A DNA stretch of 64,000 nucleotides from Clostridiales bacterium oral taxon 876 str. F0540 (GCA_000466585.1 KE993462.1:1-64000), one strand, 5' to 3'. Positions 26,475 through 35,624 are shown, counted from the first letter of the stretch. Numbers and translations are program-made. The notes: generated by a model from the sequence alone, not told the origin.

Positions 26475-27281
26475 ATGTTTAGTTCTGATATTGAAAACGT
26501 AGTACATTATGCGGAAAAGAAAGCAAAGGTTTTAAAAGAAAGCAAGGCAAGTTATCTTACAGCTTCAGCTCTTGCAGGGATGTTCATCGGTATCGCATTT
26601 ATTTTTATTTTTACAGTAGGAGGATACCTTCACGCGGCAAATTCTCCGGTTTACAAGATAGCTATGGGTGCTTCATTTGGTATTGGGCTTAGCTTGGTAA
26701 TGGTAGCAGGAGCAGAACTTTTTACAGGAACTAATATGGTTATGGCTATTGGAGCTCTTGAAAAAAAGACTAGCTGGTTTGATGCAGTTAAGATTTGGGC
26801 AGCAAGCTGGATAGGTAATCTTATTGGATCTCTTGTAGTGGTTGGCTTATATTTAGCAACCGGACTTGGAGCAGGAAGCATAAACAAATTTATCATCGAA
26901 GGTGCACAAGGCAAGATAGCACCAACAGGACTTCAAATTTTTGCAAGAGGAATACTTTGTAATATATTAGTTTGTCTTGCAGTTTGGTGTTTCTATAAGT
27001 TAAAAGATGATACAGCAAAATTGATAATGATTTTCTGGTGCTTATTTGCATTTATAACAACAAGCTTTGAGCACAGCGTTGCAAATATGACGCTTCTTCC
27101 CTTAGCAGCTATACTTTCTCATGGAGTAGAGGTTACTGCGGGCGGAGTTGCGCACAATCTAATTTTTGCAACCTTAGGTAATATAGTAGGTGGAGCTTTA
27201 TTTGTGGCTTTTCCATACTGGTTTTCCTCAAGAAATAAAATAACAGTTGTAAAGCATGAAAATAATTCGAAGAGTTTATAA
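26475..27281 (+). CDS. Formate/nitrite transporter (FNT) family channel
   Basis: A 268-aa FocA/NirC-family pentameric channel for small monovalent anions. Six membrane helices are visible, with the family motif AGAELFTGTNMVMAIG near residue 75 and the WIGNLIGS segment near residue 117. The conserved channel His is likely in the later EHSVANM motif. Substrate (formate, nitrite, hydrosulfide) cannot be decided from sequence; no pyruvate formate-lyase or nitrite reductase gene is adjacent. It has a GGGGGAT site and its own terminator. Confidence 0.9.
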   Translation: MFSSDIENVVHYAEKKAKVLKESKASYLTASALAGMFIGIAFIFIFTVGGYLHAANSPVYKIAMGASFGIGLSLVMVAGAELFTGTNMVMAIGALEKKTSWFDAVKIWAASWIGNLIGSLVVVGLYLATGLGAGSINKFIIEGAQGKIAPTGLQIFARGILCNILVCLAVWCFYKLKDDTAKLIMIFWCLFAFITTSFEHSVANMTLLPLAAILSHGVEVTAGGVAHNLIFATLGNIVGGALFVAFPYWFSSRNKITVVKHENNSKSL

Positions 27282-27285
27282 TATA

Positions 27286-27330
27286 AAGCTAAGCTGTACA
27301 ATAATAAAATGCAGCTTAGCTTATTATTTT
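27286..27330 (+). terminator. Terminator after the FNT channel gene
   Basis: AAGCTAAGCTGTA pairs with TGCAGCTTAGCTT around an A/T loop, followed by ATTATTTTTG. Confidence 0.85.
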
Positions 27331-27441
27331 TGTTTCAATAGTTAAAACTATTCTATATAATAGGAGATAGGGACATCTTAAAGTGTGAAACCTTTATATA
27401 TTAAATGTTTTTATAAATTTTGAGATAACTCTGAAACACAT

Positions 27442-27461
27442 GAATTTGCATATGCAAATTC
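27442..27461. promoter_or_regulatory. Perfect 20-bp palindrome upstream of the acetyltransferase gene
   Basis: GAATTTGCATATGCAAATTC is identical to its reverse complement. It lies 10 bases before the GGAGGG ribosome site of the next gene, a position suited to an operator. I cannot assign it to a regulator. Confidence 0.55.
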
Positions 27462-27481
27462 TAAACTATCTGGAGGGCTAT

Positions 27482-28060
27482 ATGATTTGCACTGGTTTAT
27501 TAACAGGAGAAAAAGTCAGACTCACAGCTATCGATGAAAGGGACATACCTATTATAAGCAGTTGGTATTCTGATGCAGATTTCTTAAGATATTTTGACAA
27601 GGTGCCGGCCATTCCTAAATCAATAAAGCAAATTGATGAATGGATTAATGCTATACAAAGTTCCAATAACACTTGTCCTTTTGCTATAAGAGATATAAAT
27701 AATGGTGAAATGGTTGGCTATATAGAACTGGGAAGTATTCAATGGTGGAATGGAACTGCAACAATGGGTATAGGTATCGGAACAAATGCGGAAAGAGGTA
27801 AAGGCTACGGAAAAGAAGCATTAAAGCTTTTGCTGGATTTTGCATTTAAAGAATTGAACTTGCATAGAGTTCAGCTTAATGTATTCAGCTATAACCAAAA
27901 GGCTATTAATTTATATGAAAAATTAGGCTTTAAGCATGAGGGAACCTATAGAGAATTTATACATAGAGATGGAAAAAGATGGGATATGTACCTTTATGGA
28001 ATACTGGAAAATGAGTGGAGCGAGATTTCGAATAATTTAGGAAAAATTAGTAAACATTAA
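27482..28060 (+). CDS. GNAT-family N-acetyltransferase, RimJ/RimL type
   Basis: A 192-aa acetyl-CoA-dependent acyltransferase. The acetyl-CoA pyrophosphate loop is GTNAERGKGYGKEAL (near residue 100), followed by LNLHRVQLNVFSYNQKAINLYEKLGF, the usual C-terminal half of the Acetyltransf_3 group (positions about 120-146). Substrates in this group range from ribosomal protein N-termini to antibiotics and amines; none is implied here. The ATG at 27482 fits the GGAGGG site, whereas the upstream in-frame ATG at 27440 has none and would encode through the palindrome. Confidence 0.88.
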   Translation: MICTGLLTGEKVRLTAIDERDIPIISSWYSDADFLRYFDKVPAIPKSIKQIDEWINAIQSSNNTCPFAIRDINNGEMVGYIELGSIQWWNGTATMGIGIGTNAERGKGYGKEALKLLLDFAFKELNLHRVQLNVFSYNQKAINLYEKLGFKHEGTYREFIHRDGKRWDMYLYGILENEWSEISNNLGKISKH

Positions 28061-28126
28061 ACTTGTAAAGAGTGGAATTATTAAGTTATAATAATAAAAA
28101 TAGAATAAAAATTAGGAGTTGATATT

Positions 28127-29125
28127 GTGGCGGCTTCAATTAAGGATGTTGCTAGAGAGGCAGGAGTATCAATAGCTACTGTTTCTAGAGTATTAAATGA
28201 TGTAGATGTTGTTAATGAGGAAACAAAAAAGAAAGTACAAGATGCTATTAAAAAGTTAGGTTACAGACCTAATATAGTTGCTAGAAGTTTAAAAACACAA
28301 AAAAGCAGAACTATAGGAATAATTATTCCGGACATATCAAATCAGTTTTATCCTGAAATAGTTAGAGGTGCAGAGGACGTAGCTAATATTTATAATTATA
28401 ACATTATGCTTTGCAACACTGACTTGGATCCTGAAAAAGAAATGGAATATCTTAGAGTTCTTAAAGAAAAGATGGTTGATGGAGTTATATACATGAGTAA
28501 TTCCTTAGAGCCGGAAATCATTGAATTAGTAAAAAGCTTGGAACTTCCTGTTACTCTTGTAGAAACAACTGACAGAGATAATACTTTCCCAAGCGTAACT
28601 ATAGACAATGAAAAGGCAGCTTTTGATGCAACAGAATATTTAATTAAAAAAGGCAATAAAAAAATTGCATACATAGGAACATATGAGGATTCTGTAAATG
28701 CTGCGGCATATAGATTTTCAGGTTATAAAGAAGCGCTGTCTAAAAATAATATAGAGTTTAATAAAAGCTTATGCTTCTTTGGCGGACTTAAGGCTCATGA
28801 TGGCTACGAAGGCATGAACAACATATTAAAAAATGGTGATATTGATGCTGTTTTCTGTGCCAGCGATGAAATAGCTATGGGGGCTATAAACGCTTTAAGA
28901 GAGAGCGGAAAGAAGGTTCCTGAGGAAGTTGATGTTATGGGCTTTGATGATATATACAGTGCATCAATATTCTATCCAAAACTTACCACAGTTGTTCAGC
29001 CAATGTATGACATGGGATCTGTAGGAATGAGAATGCTTATAAAGGTAATTAACGGAGCAGAACTTGTACAACACCACTTTGTACTTCCACATCAAATTGT
29101 GGAAAGAGACTCTTGTAAGAAATAA
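28127..29125 (+). CDS. LacI-family transcriptional regulator
   Basis: A 332-aa repressor with an N-terminal helix-turn-helix (IKDVAREAGVSIATVSRVLN) and a periplasmic-binding-protein-like sensor domain. It starts with GTG, preceded by AGGAGTTGAT. The neighbouring oligo-1,6-glucosidase suggests a MalR-type role in alpha-glucoside use. The DNA-binding hinge NIVARSLKTQ is intact. It resembles CcpA in general layout, but the genomic context is against that assignment. Confidence 0.92.
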   Translation: MAASIKDVAREAGVSIATVSRVLNDVDVVNEETKKKVQDAIKKLGYRPNIVARSLKTQKSRTIGIIIPDISNQFYPEIVRGAEDVANIYNYNIMLCNTDLDPEKEMEYLRVLKEKMVDGVIYMSNSLEPEIIELVKSLELPVTLVETTDRDNTFPSVTIDNEKAAFDATEYLIKKGNKKIAYIGTYEDSVNAAAYRFSGYKEALSKNNIEFNKSLCFFGGLKAHDGYEGMNNILKNGDIDAVFCASDEIAMGAINALRESGKKVPEEVDVMGFDDIYSASIFYPKLTTVVQPMYDMGSVGMRMLIKVINGAELVQHHFVLPHQIVERDSCKK

Positions 29126-29127
29126 TA

Positions 29128-29223
29128 AACACGGACTTTAACAGAAAACGCAGAAGACGCGGAAGAGTTTTCTACTATTAACCTCTCCGTGTATTCTGTG
29201 TTTTCTGGCATTTCTTCCGTGTT
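29128..29223. repeat. Long imperfect inverted repeat between the LacI gene and the glucosidase gene
   Basis: AACACGGA (29128) pairs with TCCGTGTT (29216-29223). Inside it, 29142-29167 pairs with 29182-29207 over 26 positions with few mismatches. Most differences are G opposite T, which can still pair in RNA. The unit is richer in G+C than its surroundings and could be a hairpin-type intergenic repeat or a long leader stem ahead of the glucosidase gene. Confidence 0.65.
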
Positions 29224-29267
29224 GAATAAATTTTAATATAAAATTTTATTCATGGAGGTATTCTAAT

Positions 29268-30944
29268 ATGAACAAAACATGGTGGAAAGAGGGCGTAGTT
29301 TATCAAATCTACCCTCGAAGCTTTAAAGACTCCAATGGAGATGGTATTGGTGATATAAGAGGTGTAATTGAGAAGCTTGATTATCTTAAGGAGCTTGGTA
29401 TAAATATTGTCTGGTTAAATCCGGTTTATAAATCGCCAAATGATGATAATGGCTATGATATAAGCGATTATAGAAATATTATGGATGAGTTTGGCACTAT
29501 GGAGGATTTTGATGAGCTTTTAAGTGAAATGCACAAGAGAGATATTAAGCTTGTTATGGACTTGGTGGTAAACCATTCTTCAGATGAACATAAATGGTTT
29601 ATAGAAAGCAGAAAATCAAAGGACAATCCTTATAGAGATTACTACATATGGAGAAAAGGGAAAGATGGAAATCCTCCAAACAACTGGGGCTCTTTTTTCA
29701 GCGGTTCAGTTTGGAAATATGATGAAACAACAGATGAATACTTTCTTCATCTTTTCTCAAAAAAGCAGCCTGATTTGAACTGGGAAAACGAAAAGGTAAG
29801 AGAAGAAGTTTACGATCTTATGAAATTCTGGTTTGATAAAGGTATTGATGGTTTTAGAATGGACGTTATAAATTTAATATCCAAAGCACCTGGGCTTCCT
29901 GATGGTGAAAAAGGAGAAGGTCAACTATACGGAAACGGCTTCCCGTTAACTGCCAATGGTCCAAGAGTGCATGAGTATTTGCAGGAGATGAACAAGGAAG
30001 TTTTAAGCAAATATGATATTATGACTGTTGGTGAAACTCCGGGGGTTACTCCTGAAACTGCAGCCCTTTATGTTGGAGAAGACAGAAATGAATTAAACAT
30101 GGTATTCCAATTTGAGCACATGGATGTTGGAACAGGTACTACTAAGTGGGATATAAGACCTTGGAAGCTTACAGATTTTAAAACTATTATGAGCAAGTGG
30201 CAGGAAGAGTTAAACGGCAAAGGCTGGAACAGTCTTTATCTTAATAATCACGACCAGCCTAGACCGGTTTCAAGGTTTGGCAATGATAAGGAGTATAGAG
30301 TCGAATCGGCGAAAATGCTTGGAACAATGCTTCATATGATGCAGGGTACTCCTTATATATATCAAGGTGAAGAGCTTGGAATGACAAATGTATCCTTTGG
30401 AATGGAAGACTACAAAGACTTGGAAATAATAAATGCCTATAACGAATTAGTAAAAGGCGGATTTATGAACGAGCAAAGATTCATGGAGGGAGTTCATTTA
30501 AGAGGAAGAGACAATGCAAGAACTCCAATGCAGTGGAATGACTGTGCAAACGCTGGCTTTACTACAGGAACTCCATGGATAAGAGTAAATCCTAATTATG
30601 TAGACATAAATGTAGAAAAAGCACTTCAGGATAAGAACTCAGTGTTCTACTACTATCAAAAGCTTATAAAACTTAGAAAAGAAAATTCTATTATAGTATA
30701 TGGTGATTACGAAGAAATACTAAGAGACAGCGAGAGTATTTTCTCATATATAAGAACTCTAGGAAGCGAAAAGCTTTTAGTTATACTTAACTTCTATGAG
30801 CAGGAAACAGAGTTTATCCTTCCAGAAAATATTAAGTACGGCAGCAGGGAACTTTTAATAAGCAACTATGCTGTAGATGAAAATGAGGATATTAAGAATA
30901 TTAAACTGAGGCCTTATGAGGCTAGGGTGTATAGATTAAAATAA
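29268..30944 (+). CDS. Oligo-1,6-glucosidase / alpha-glucosidase (GH13)
   Basis: A 558-aa GH13 enzyme, cytosolic, releasing glucose from the non-reducing ends of isomaltose-type oligosaccharides. The (beta/alpha)8 barrel motifs are all present: DLVVNHSSDEH, GFRMDVINL (nucleophile Asp near residue 199), VGETPGV (acid/base Glu near 255) and NNHDQPR. The start MNKTWWKEGVVYQIYPRSF is standard for MalL-type enzymes. Trehalose-6-phosphate hydrolase is a close alternative, but there is no trehalose PTS gene nearby. It follows the LacI-family gene in the same direction. Confidence 0.9.
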   Translation: MNKTWWKEGVVYQIYPRSFKDSNGDGIGDIRGVIEKLDYLKELGINIVWLNPVYKSPNDDNGYDISDYRNIMDEFGTMEDFDELLSEMHKRDIKLVMDLVVNHSSDEHKWFIESRKSKDNPYRDYYIWRKGKDGNPPNNWGSFFSGSVWKYDETTDEYFLHLFSKKQPDLNWENEKVREEVYDLMKFWFDKGIDGFRMDVINLISKAPGLPDGEKGEGQLYGNGFPLTANGPRVHEYLQEMNKEVLSKYDIMTVGETPGVTPETAALYVGEDRNELNMVFQFEHMDVGTGTTKWDIRPWKLTDFKTIMSKWQEELNGKGWNSLYLNNHDQPRPVSRFGNDKEYRVESAKMLGTMLHMMQGTPYIYQGEELGMTNVSFGMEDYKDLEIINAYNELVKGGFMNEQRFMEGVHLRGRDNARTPMQWNDCANAGFTTGTPWIRVNPNYVDINVEKALQDKNSVFYYYQKLIKLRKENSIIVYGDYEEILRDSESIFSYIRTLGSEKLLVILNFYEQETEFILPENIKYGSRELLISNYAVDENEDIKNIKLRPYEARVYRLK

Positions 30945-30947
30945 TAT

Positions 30948-30990
30948 AAACCATGGAGTATAGTACTAAACTATACTCCATGGTTTTTTA
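30948..30990. terminator. Bidirectional terminator between glucosidase and DUF5050-like gene
   Basis: A perfect 17-bp stem (AAACCATGGAGTATAGT and its complement) with a short loop, flanked by A and T runs; it reaches the stop codon of the convergent gene. Confidence 0.88.
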
Positions 30991-32193
30991 GTTACCAAAT
31001 ACCTTCTCTGAGCTGCCGTCAAGACTGACTCTATAAAGCAGCATTCCGCTCTGTCCCCAGCTGATACAAAATAAATACTCATCAGTTACATAAATATAAT
31101 GTATAGGTCCAACAGTACTTACTGAAGATAGCCGATCAGGAGCGTTATTTGTAAGTCTTTTAAGGTTGCTTCCATCGGTTTTTAGTCTGTATATATTTTG
31201 AATATCGTTATTTATGTTTTGGTTTCCGCTAAAATAAATAGCATATATATAGCCATTAGATATATTAAAAGTTCCCACAGGCATATTTAAAATTTTTGTT
31301 TTTGAACTTCCATCAATTTTTGACTTATATAAATTATAGTTGTCAGAAACATTTGTATAATAAATCCAATCTCCATCTATTATAGACTGCATAACATTAT
31401 CAGTAATTATTTTAGAACGACCTGAGCCGTCAAACTTAACTTTGTAAATAGAGCAGTAATCATCTGGTTGTGTACCAGTAGCTTTAGCATCTATATTGGA
31501 ATAATAAATATAGTTATCCTTAACAAAGAGTATGCTTCTAATACTGCCATCAATAATAGGTCTTTGTTCGCTGCCGTCAGTTTTTATTCTATATATGCCT
31601 ACAGGTGAGATATAATAAATCCAATCCTCAACTACTATAAATTGATTAGCACTGTCCATAGTGACTTTGGTTTTTCCTGTCCCATCGGTTTTTACCTTAT
31701 ATATGCTGCTTTGGTTATCCGGGTCTATGTAATATATCCACTCCCCAACTACATTAAGTGAAGTAATTCCGGTATTTTCAGAAATAAGCTTTAATCCGGT
31801 CTCACCATCCTTCATAGACCTATATAAGTTTTTACCTATACGGCCATTAGTTTTTTCAGGGTAAGTAAAGTAAATCCACTTTCCTTGGGAGGCAAATTGA
31901 CCTATATTCGAAAGGTTTCCGGAACTATTTCCAATGTAGTTTGTTTTTGTATCTACCATAGTTATATCCTGATTATTATTTTTGTTTTCCTCCGGCTTGG
32001 TATCTGAAGCAGGCTTAGTGGAAGTTGATTCGCTATTTTTTACAGTTTCTTTTTTTTCAACCTTTGCATTAGCCTCGGTACTTATTTTTTTAGCTGGTTT
32101 TGATGAAATCTTGACAAGAATAAAAGAAAGTACAGCAATAACTGCTAGTCCATATACTAAATATTTTTTATATTTCACTTTAATCTCCCCCAA
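30988..32193 (-). CDS. Membrane-anchored DUF5050-like beta-propeller protein
   Basis: A 401-aa protein with an uncleaved N-terminal anchor (about residues 10-27), a low-complexity Ser/Thr/Lys/Glu linker (30-75), and about six repeats of the pattern WIYY ... IYKVKTDG ... KI spread over residues 105-390. The repeats are typical of DUF5050/TolB-like propellers exposed on the cell surface. Function is unknown. It is convergent with the glucosidase gene and divergent from dedA. Confidence 0.82.
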   Translation of the reverse strand: MGEIKVKYKKYLVYGLAVIAVLSFILVKISSKPAKKISTEANAKVEKKETVKNSESTSTKPASDTKPEENKNNNQDITMVDTKTNYIGNSSGNLSNIGQFASQGKWIYFTYPEKTNGRIGKNLYRSMKDGETGLKLISENTGITSLNVVGEWIYYIDPDNQSSIYKVKTDGTGKTKVTMDSANQFIVVEDWIYYISPVGIYRIKTDGSEQRPIIDGSIRSILFVKDNYIYYSNIDAKATGTQPDDYCSIYKVKFDGSGRSKIITDNVMQSIIDGDWIYYTNVSDNYNLYKSKIDGSSKTKILNMPVGTFNISNGYIYAIYFSGNQNINNDIQNIYRLKTDGSNLKRLTNNAPDRLSSVSTVGPIHYIYVTDEYLFCISWGQSGMLLYRVSLDGSSEKVFGN

Positions 32194-32469
32194 ATTCTTA
32201 TAGCCTTAAATTACCATATAATTATTATACAACGAAAGAAATATAAATACTATTCAGAAAACTAAGAATATGAATTAAGTATAGTAGATTTATTAACTGA
32301 AATTTAACCTGTTATTACTAGCCTATAAATTTAGTTTATAGTATAATGGTGTTGATTTATTGAACAGATGAAATATAAGCTATATTAAAGGTTTATGGCC
32401 TTTAAAGGTTATCTGCAGATGAAATGACAGTCTATATTGCAGATTACTTTAAACGAAGGGAGAAAGAGA

Positions 32470-33099
32470 ATGATTGAGTTTATAGTCAATTGGGCGGTAG
32501 CAGTGCTTGGAAAGTTTGGATATTTTGGAGTTGCAGGGCTAATGGCACTAGAAAGTGCATGTATTCCAATTCCAAGCGAAGCAATTCTTCCTTTCGGAGG
32601 ATATTTGGCTTCGACGGCAAACACAGGAAATCGCCTTAATCTATTTTGGGTAATTATTTGGGGTACAGTGGGAGGTACATTAGGCTCAGTATTATGTTAT
32701 TATCTTGGTGCTTTAGGCGGAAGGCCTTTGGTTGATAAATATGCTGATAAACTTAGACTTAAAAAGTCTCATATAGAAATGAGCGACAAGTATTTTCAAA
32801 AGTATGGAGAGAAGATTGCATTTTATTCAAGACTTCTTCCTATAATAAGAACTTTTATATCTCTTCCTGCTGGAATAAGCAAAATGGATATTAAAAAGTT
32901 TGCTGCGTACACCTTCTTTGGCTCTCTATTATGGAGCGTAGTGCTTGGATATGCAGGGTATTATATGGGAGAAAATTGGGAACAAATAAGAGGCTGGCTG
33001 CACATACTTGACTATATAGTAGTTGCTGTGGTTGCAGGTTTGATAATTTACTTTGCGTTCTTTAAAAAGAAAAAGAAAGCAAAGTTTGAAACAGAATAA
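32470..33099 (+). CDS. DedA-family membrane protein
   Basis: A 209-aa DedA/SNARE-associated-type protein. DedA proteins are implicated in flipping or recycling undecaprenyl phosphate and phospholipids. The signature E-x5-PIPSE occurs as ESACIPIPSEAILPFGG near residue 24, and the second motif FYSRLLPIIRTFISLPAGI near residue 117 carries the conserved arginines. Four to five membrane segments are present. The ATG at 32470 fits the AAGGGAGA site; the longer frame begins with TTG at 32437 without a ribosome site. It ends in a hairpin shared with the ech operon. Confidence 0.9.
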   Translation: MIEFIVNWAVAVLGKFGYFGVAGLMALESACIPIPSEAILPFGGYLASTANTGNRLNLFWVIIWGTVGGTLGSVLCYYLGALGGRPLVDKYADKLRLKKSHIEMSDKYFQKYGEKIAFYSRLLPIIRTFISLPAGISKMDIKKFAAYTFFGSLLWSVVLGYAGYYMGENWEQIRGWLHILDYIVVAVVAGLIIYFAFFKKKKKAKFETE

Positions 33100-33108
33100 G
33101 TTTATATT

Positions 33109-33145
33109 TAAAATGGCAACCTACATATAGCAGGCTGCCATTTTT
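33109..33145. terminator. Shared terminator of dedA and ech operon
   Basis: AAAATGGC-A-CCT pairs with AGG-C-TGCCATTTTT across a 7-base loop. It lies exactly between the two convergent stop codons. Confidence 0.8.
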
Positions 33146-33664
33146 CTATGCTGTTTCTGTATTTTCTTTTGGAAGTGGATTTGGTGTTTCAACCGTGCCT
33201 TCTTCAAGTTTAACAGCTACAGGTATATTAGTTTTATTTTCATCAGGATTTGGAGCTGCCGGTTTAGAAGCAGGAGCAGCCGCAGCTGCCGCAGGTTTAG
33301 GTGCTGCCGGCTTTGGAGCAGGTATAGGAACCTCAACCTTGTGATGCACGAATTCCTTATCCTCAGCGGCATGTCTTCTATCATTATTCATACTTATAGA
33401 CTTCTTTGGGCAAGCGCCTACACACTCTCCGCAAATTATACATCTGTAAGCGTCCAATTCCCAAAAGCCTTCTTTTCTGTCTACTTTTATAGCATCTGCA
33501 GGACAACGTCTTGCGCAAATGCTGCATAGTATACATGTATCAGGATTTAATACTATTCTTCCTCTTGAACGTTCAAAGGCTGGTCTTTCAGCACTTAACG
33601 GGAAGAGTCTTGTTTTCTTCTTGTTAAAAAGGTTTCTTGTTATTAACTGAAACATATTTGCCAT
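33146..33664 (-). CDS. echF: Ech hydrogenase 2[4Fe-4S] subunit (EchF-like) with Ala/Pro-rich tail
   Basis: A 172-aa polyferredoxin subunit, homologous to NuoI. Two [4Fe-4S] motifs are complete: CILCSICARRCP (near residue 44) and CIICGECVGACP (near 75). It passes electrons between soluble ferredoxin and the small hydrogenase subunit. Beyond residue 110 there is an unusual tail rich in Ala and Pro (PAPKPAAPKP, then a run of six alanines), about 60 residues longer than I expect for EchF. It is the last gene of the six-gene operon. Confidence 0.88.
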   Translation of the reverse strand: MANMFQLITRNLFNKKKTRLFPLSAERPAFERSRGRIVLNPDTCILCSICARRCPADAIKVDRKEGFWELDAYRCIICGECVGACPKKSISMNNDRRHAAEDKEFVHHKVEVPIPAPKPAAPKPAAAAAAPASKPAAPNPDENKTNIPVAVKLEEGTVETPNPLPKENTETA

Positions 33665-33677
33665 AATCTCACCTCCG

Positions 33678-34754
33678 TTACCTCTCTGTACAACTGATAC
33701 ATGGATCGATTGTAAGTACTAGTACTGGTACGTCCTGAAGTTTGCTTCCTGGAAGCATTTTTAATAGAGAAGGTATGTTTGCAAAGGTAGGAGTCCTGAT
33801 CTTTAATCTTTCCAAATTCTTAGTACCATTTGCTTTAATATAGTATATTGCTTCACCTCTAGGTTGTTCAAGTCTTGAAATAGTTTCTCCCTTAGGGAAG
33901 CCTTTTACAGGAACTGCTATATCTCCGGAAGGAATCTTTGCAATTGCCTGTCTTATAAGATCAAAGGCTTGATATATTTCCTTAACTCTTACTATACATC
34001 TTGCATAAGAATCTCCGGCATTTTCAACAACTGGCTCAAAGTCTAAGTTTTTGTAAGCACTGTAGCCTGTAGCTCTTAAATCATACTTAATTCCGCTACC
34101 TCTGGCCATAGGACCTACAACAGCATACTCCTCAGCATCCTGCTTTGTAAGTATTCCAACGCCAACAAGTCTTTGTTTAACTGTATAGCTGTCAAAAAAT
34201 ACTTTTTCAACATCCTTCATTTCTTTTTCAAGCTCATCAACAGTTGAAAGAATAATCTTCATTTGCTCTTCTGTAATGTCTTTAGTTGTTCCGCCAACCT
34301 TGTTAGCAGATATTATAACTCTGTTTCCGGTAGTCATTTCCATTAAATCAAGTATTTTTTCTCTGTATTTCCAAGTTTCCATGAAAAGACTTTCAAAACC
34401 AAAGGCATCTGCAAGAAGTCCAAGCCATAGGAAGTGACTTTGAAGTCTGCCTATTTCAGCCCAAATTACTCTTAAATATTCTGCTCTTTCCGGTATTTGT
34501 ATATTCATTATATTTTCAATACCTCTGACATAAGCCATAGAGTGCATAAAGCTGCATATACCGCAAACTCTTTCTACAATATATACAGATTGGTTGAAAT
34601 CCTTAAGCTCTGCCATTTTTTCAAGGCCTCTGTGTACGTAGCCGATGGAAGGAAGAGCTTCAACAACCTTTTCATCTTCCATAACCAGCTTTAATTGCAC
34701 AGGCTCAGGTAGAACAGGGTGTTGTGGTCCAAAGGGAATAACTGTCTTTGCCAT
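33678..34754 (-). CDS. echE: Ech [NiFe] hydrogenase large subunit (EchE-like)
   Basis: A 358-aa group 4 [NiFe] hydrogenase catalytic subunit, related to NuoD. Both Ni ligand pairs are present: RVCGICSF (near residue 62) and the C-terminal DPCISCTER. The presence of all four cysteines shows that it is a hydrogenase rather than a complex I subunit. The chain ends right after CTER with no extension, so endoproteolytic maturation may not be required. It reduces protons with ferredoxin electrons, or the reverse. Confidence 0.93.
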   Translation of the reverse strand: MAKTVIPFGPQHPVLPEPVQLKLVMEDEKVVEALPSIGYVHRGLEKMAELKDFNQSVYIVERVCGICSFMHSMAYVRGIENIMNIQIPERAEYLRVIWAEIGRLQSHFLWLGLLADAFGFESLFMETWKYREKILDLMEMTTGNRVIISANKVGGTTKDITEEQMKIILSTVDELEKEMKDVEKVFFDSYTVKQRLVGVGILTKQDAEEYAVVGPMARGSGIKYDLRATGYSAYKNLDFEPVVENAGDSYARCIVRVKEIYQAFDLIRQAIAKIPSGDIAVPVKGFPKGETISRLEQPRGEAIYYIKANGTKNLERLKIRTPTFANIPSLLKMLPGSKLQDVPVLVLTIDPCISCTER

Positions 34755-34759
34755 AATTT

Positions 34760-35122
34760 CTACGCCTCCTTATTGTCTTTCTTTGCAAGCATTGGAGTGT
34801 CGGGCGCCTTATCAGAAAGCATAAGGTGACCTTTATAATCAATTAAAAGTCCTTCAAAGTTAAAACCATATAAATCTTTATATTCATTTTCAATTAGAAG
34901 TGCAGAAGGATATATCGATGATACACTTTTTATAACATCTTCAGACTTTATTAAAATTCTGATATGGCTCATTTCATAGTTTAAATCAAAGTGGTAAGTA
35001 AGCTCATAATCTTCGCCTTCTTTTTCACAGGTAACAGCCACAAATCTATGTCCATAAAGTTTTTTGTTATTTACAGCTTCTCGGATATTATCCTTATCTA
35101 CTAGGATTAAGTTATCCAACAT
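34760..35122 (-). CDS. echD: Ech hydrogenase subunit D (NuoC-like)
   Basis: A 120-aa protein equivalent to the 30-kDa (NuoC) subunit. The C-terminal motif SIYPSALLIENEYKDLYGF is the usual conserved stretch (positions about 65-83). It sits on the peripheral arm next to the large subunit. The gene lies 15 bases after echC and 5 bases before echE. Confidence 0.88.
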   Translation of the reverse strand: MLDNLILVDKDNIREAVNNKKLYGHRFVAVTCEKEGEDYELTYHFDLNYEMSHIRILIKSEDVIKSVSSIYPSALLIENEYKDLYGFNFEGLLIDYKGHLMLSDKAPDTPMLAKKDNKEA

Positions 35123-35137
35123 ATAAAGTCCCCCTTT

Positions 35138-35578
35138 TTAGCCGATTTTTTTCTTCATTTCCGCTCTTTTTTCATCAAGTATTGCTGCAGCTTTAGCTAT
35201 ACCTTCCAGTATAGTTTCAGGCTTCGGGCAGCAGCCAGGTACGTATACATCAACAGGGATAATTTTATCTGCACCACCAATAACATTATAGCAGTCGTGG
35301 AATATGCCTCCTGTGCAGGAGCAGGCACCTACAGCTACTACTGCTTTAGGCTCAGGCATCTGATTATATACATTTAAAACTACATCTACGCTTTTATAGT
35401 TTACTGAACCTGTAATTACCATAATATCAGCCTGCTTTGGAGTACCTATGTTTATTACCCCAAGTCTTTCAGCGTCGTAAAGAGGAGTTAAACATGCTAA
35501 TACTTCTATATCGCAGCCATTACAGCTATTGCAGTTCATATGAACAATCCAAGGAGATTTTGACATAACGGAACTCAT
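35138..35578 (-). CDS. echC: Ech hydrogenase small subunit (EchC-like)
   Basis: A 146-aa NuoB-like subunit that carries the proximal [4Fe-4S] cluster. Ligands are visible in CNSCNGCDIEVL (near residue 16), GACSCTGG (near 78) and PGCCPKP (near 109). It lacks the extended C-terminal ferredoxin-like domain of other [NiFe] hydrogenases, as expected for group 4. ATG at 35578 is used; a second ATG lies four codons later. Confidence 0.9.
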   Translation of the reverse strand: MSSVMSKSPWIVHMNCNSCNGCDIEVLACLTPLYDAERLGVINIGTPKQADIMVITGSVNYKSVDVVLNVYNQMPEPKAVVAVGACSCTGGIFHDCYNVIGGADKIIPVDVYVPGCCPKPETILEGIAKAAAILDEKRAEMKKKIG

Positions 35579-35624
35579 AAATTAGCCTCGCTTTCTGAAT
35601 TTAGAATTTATATTATACATTGAT

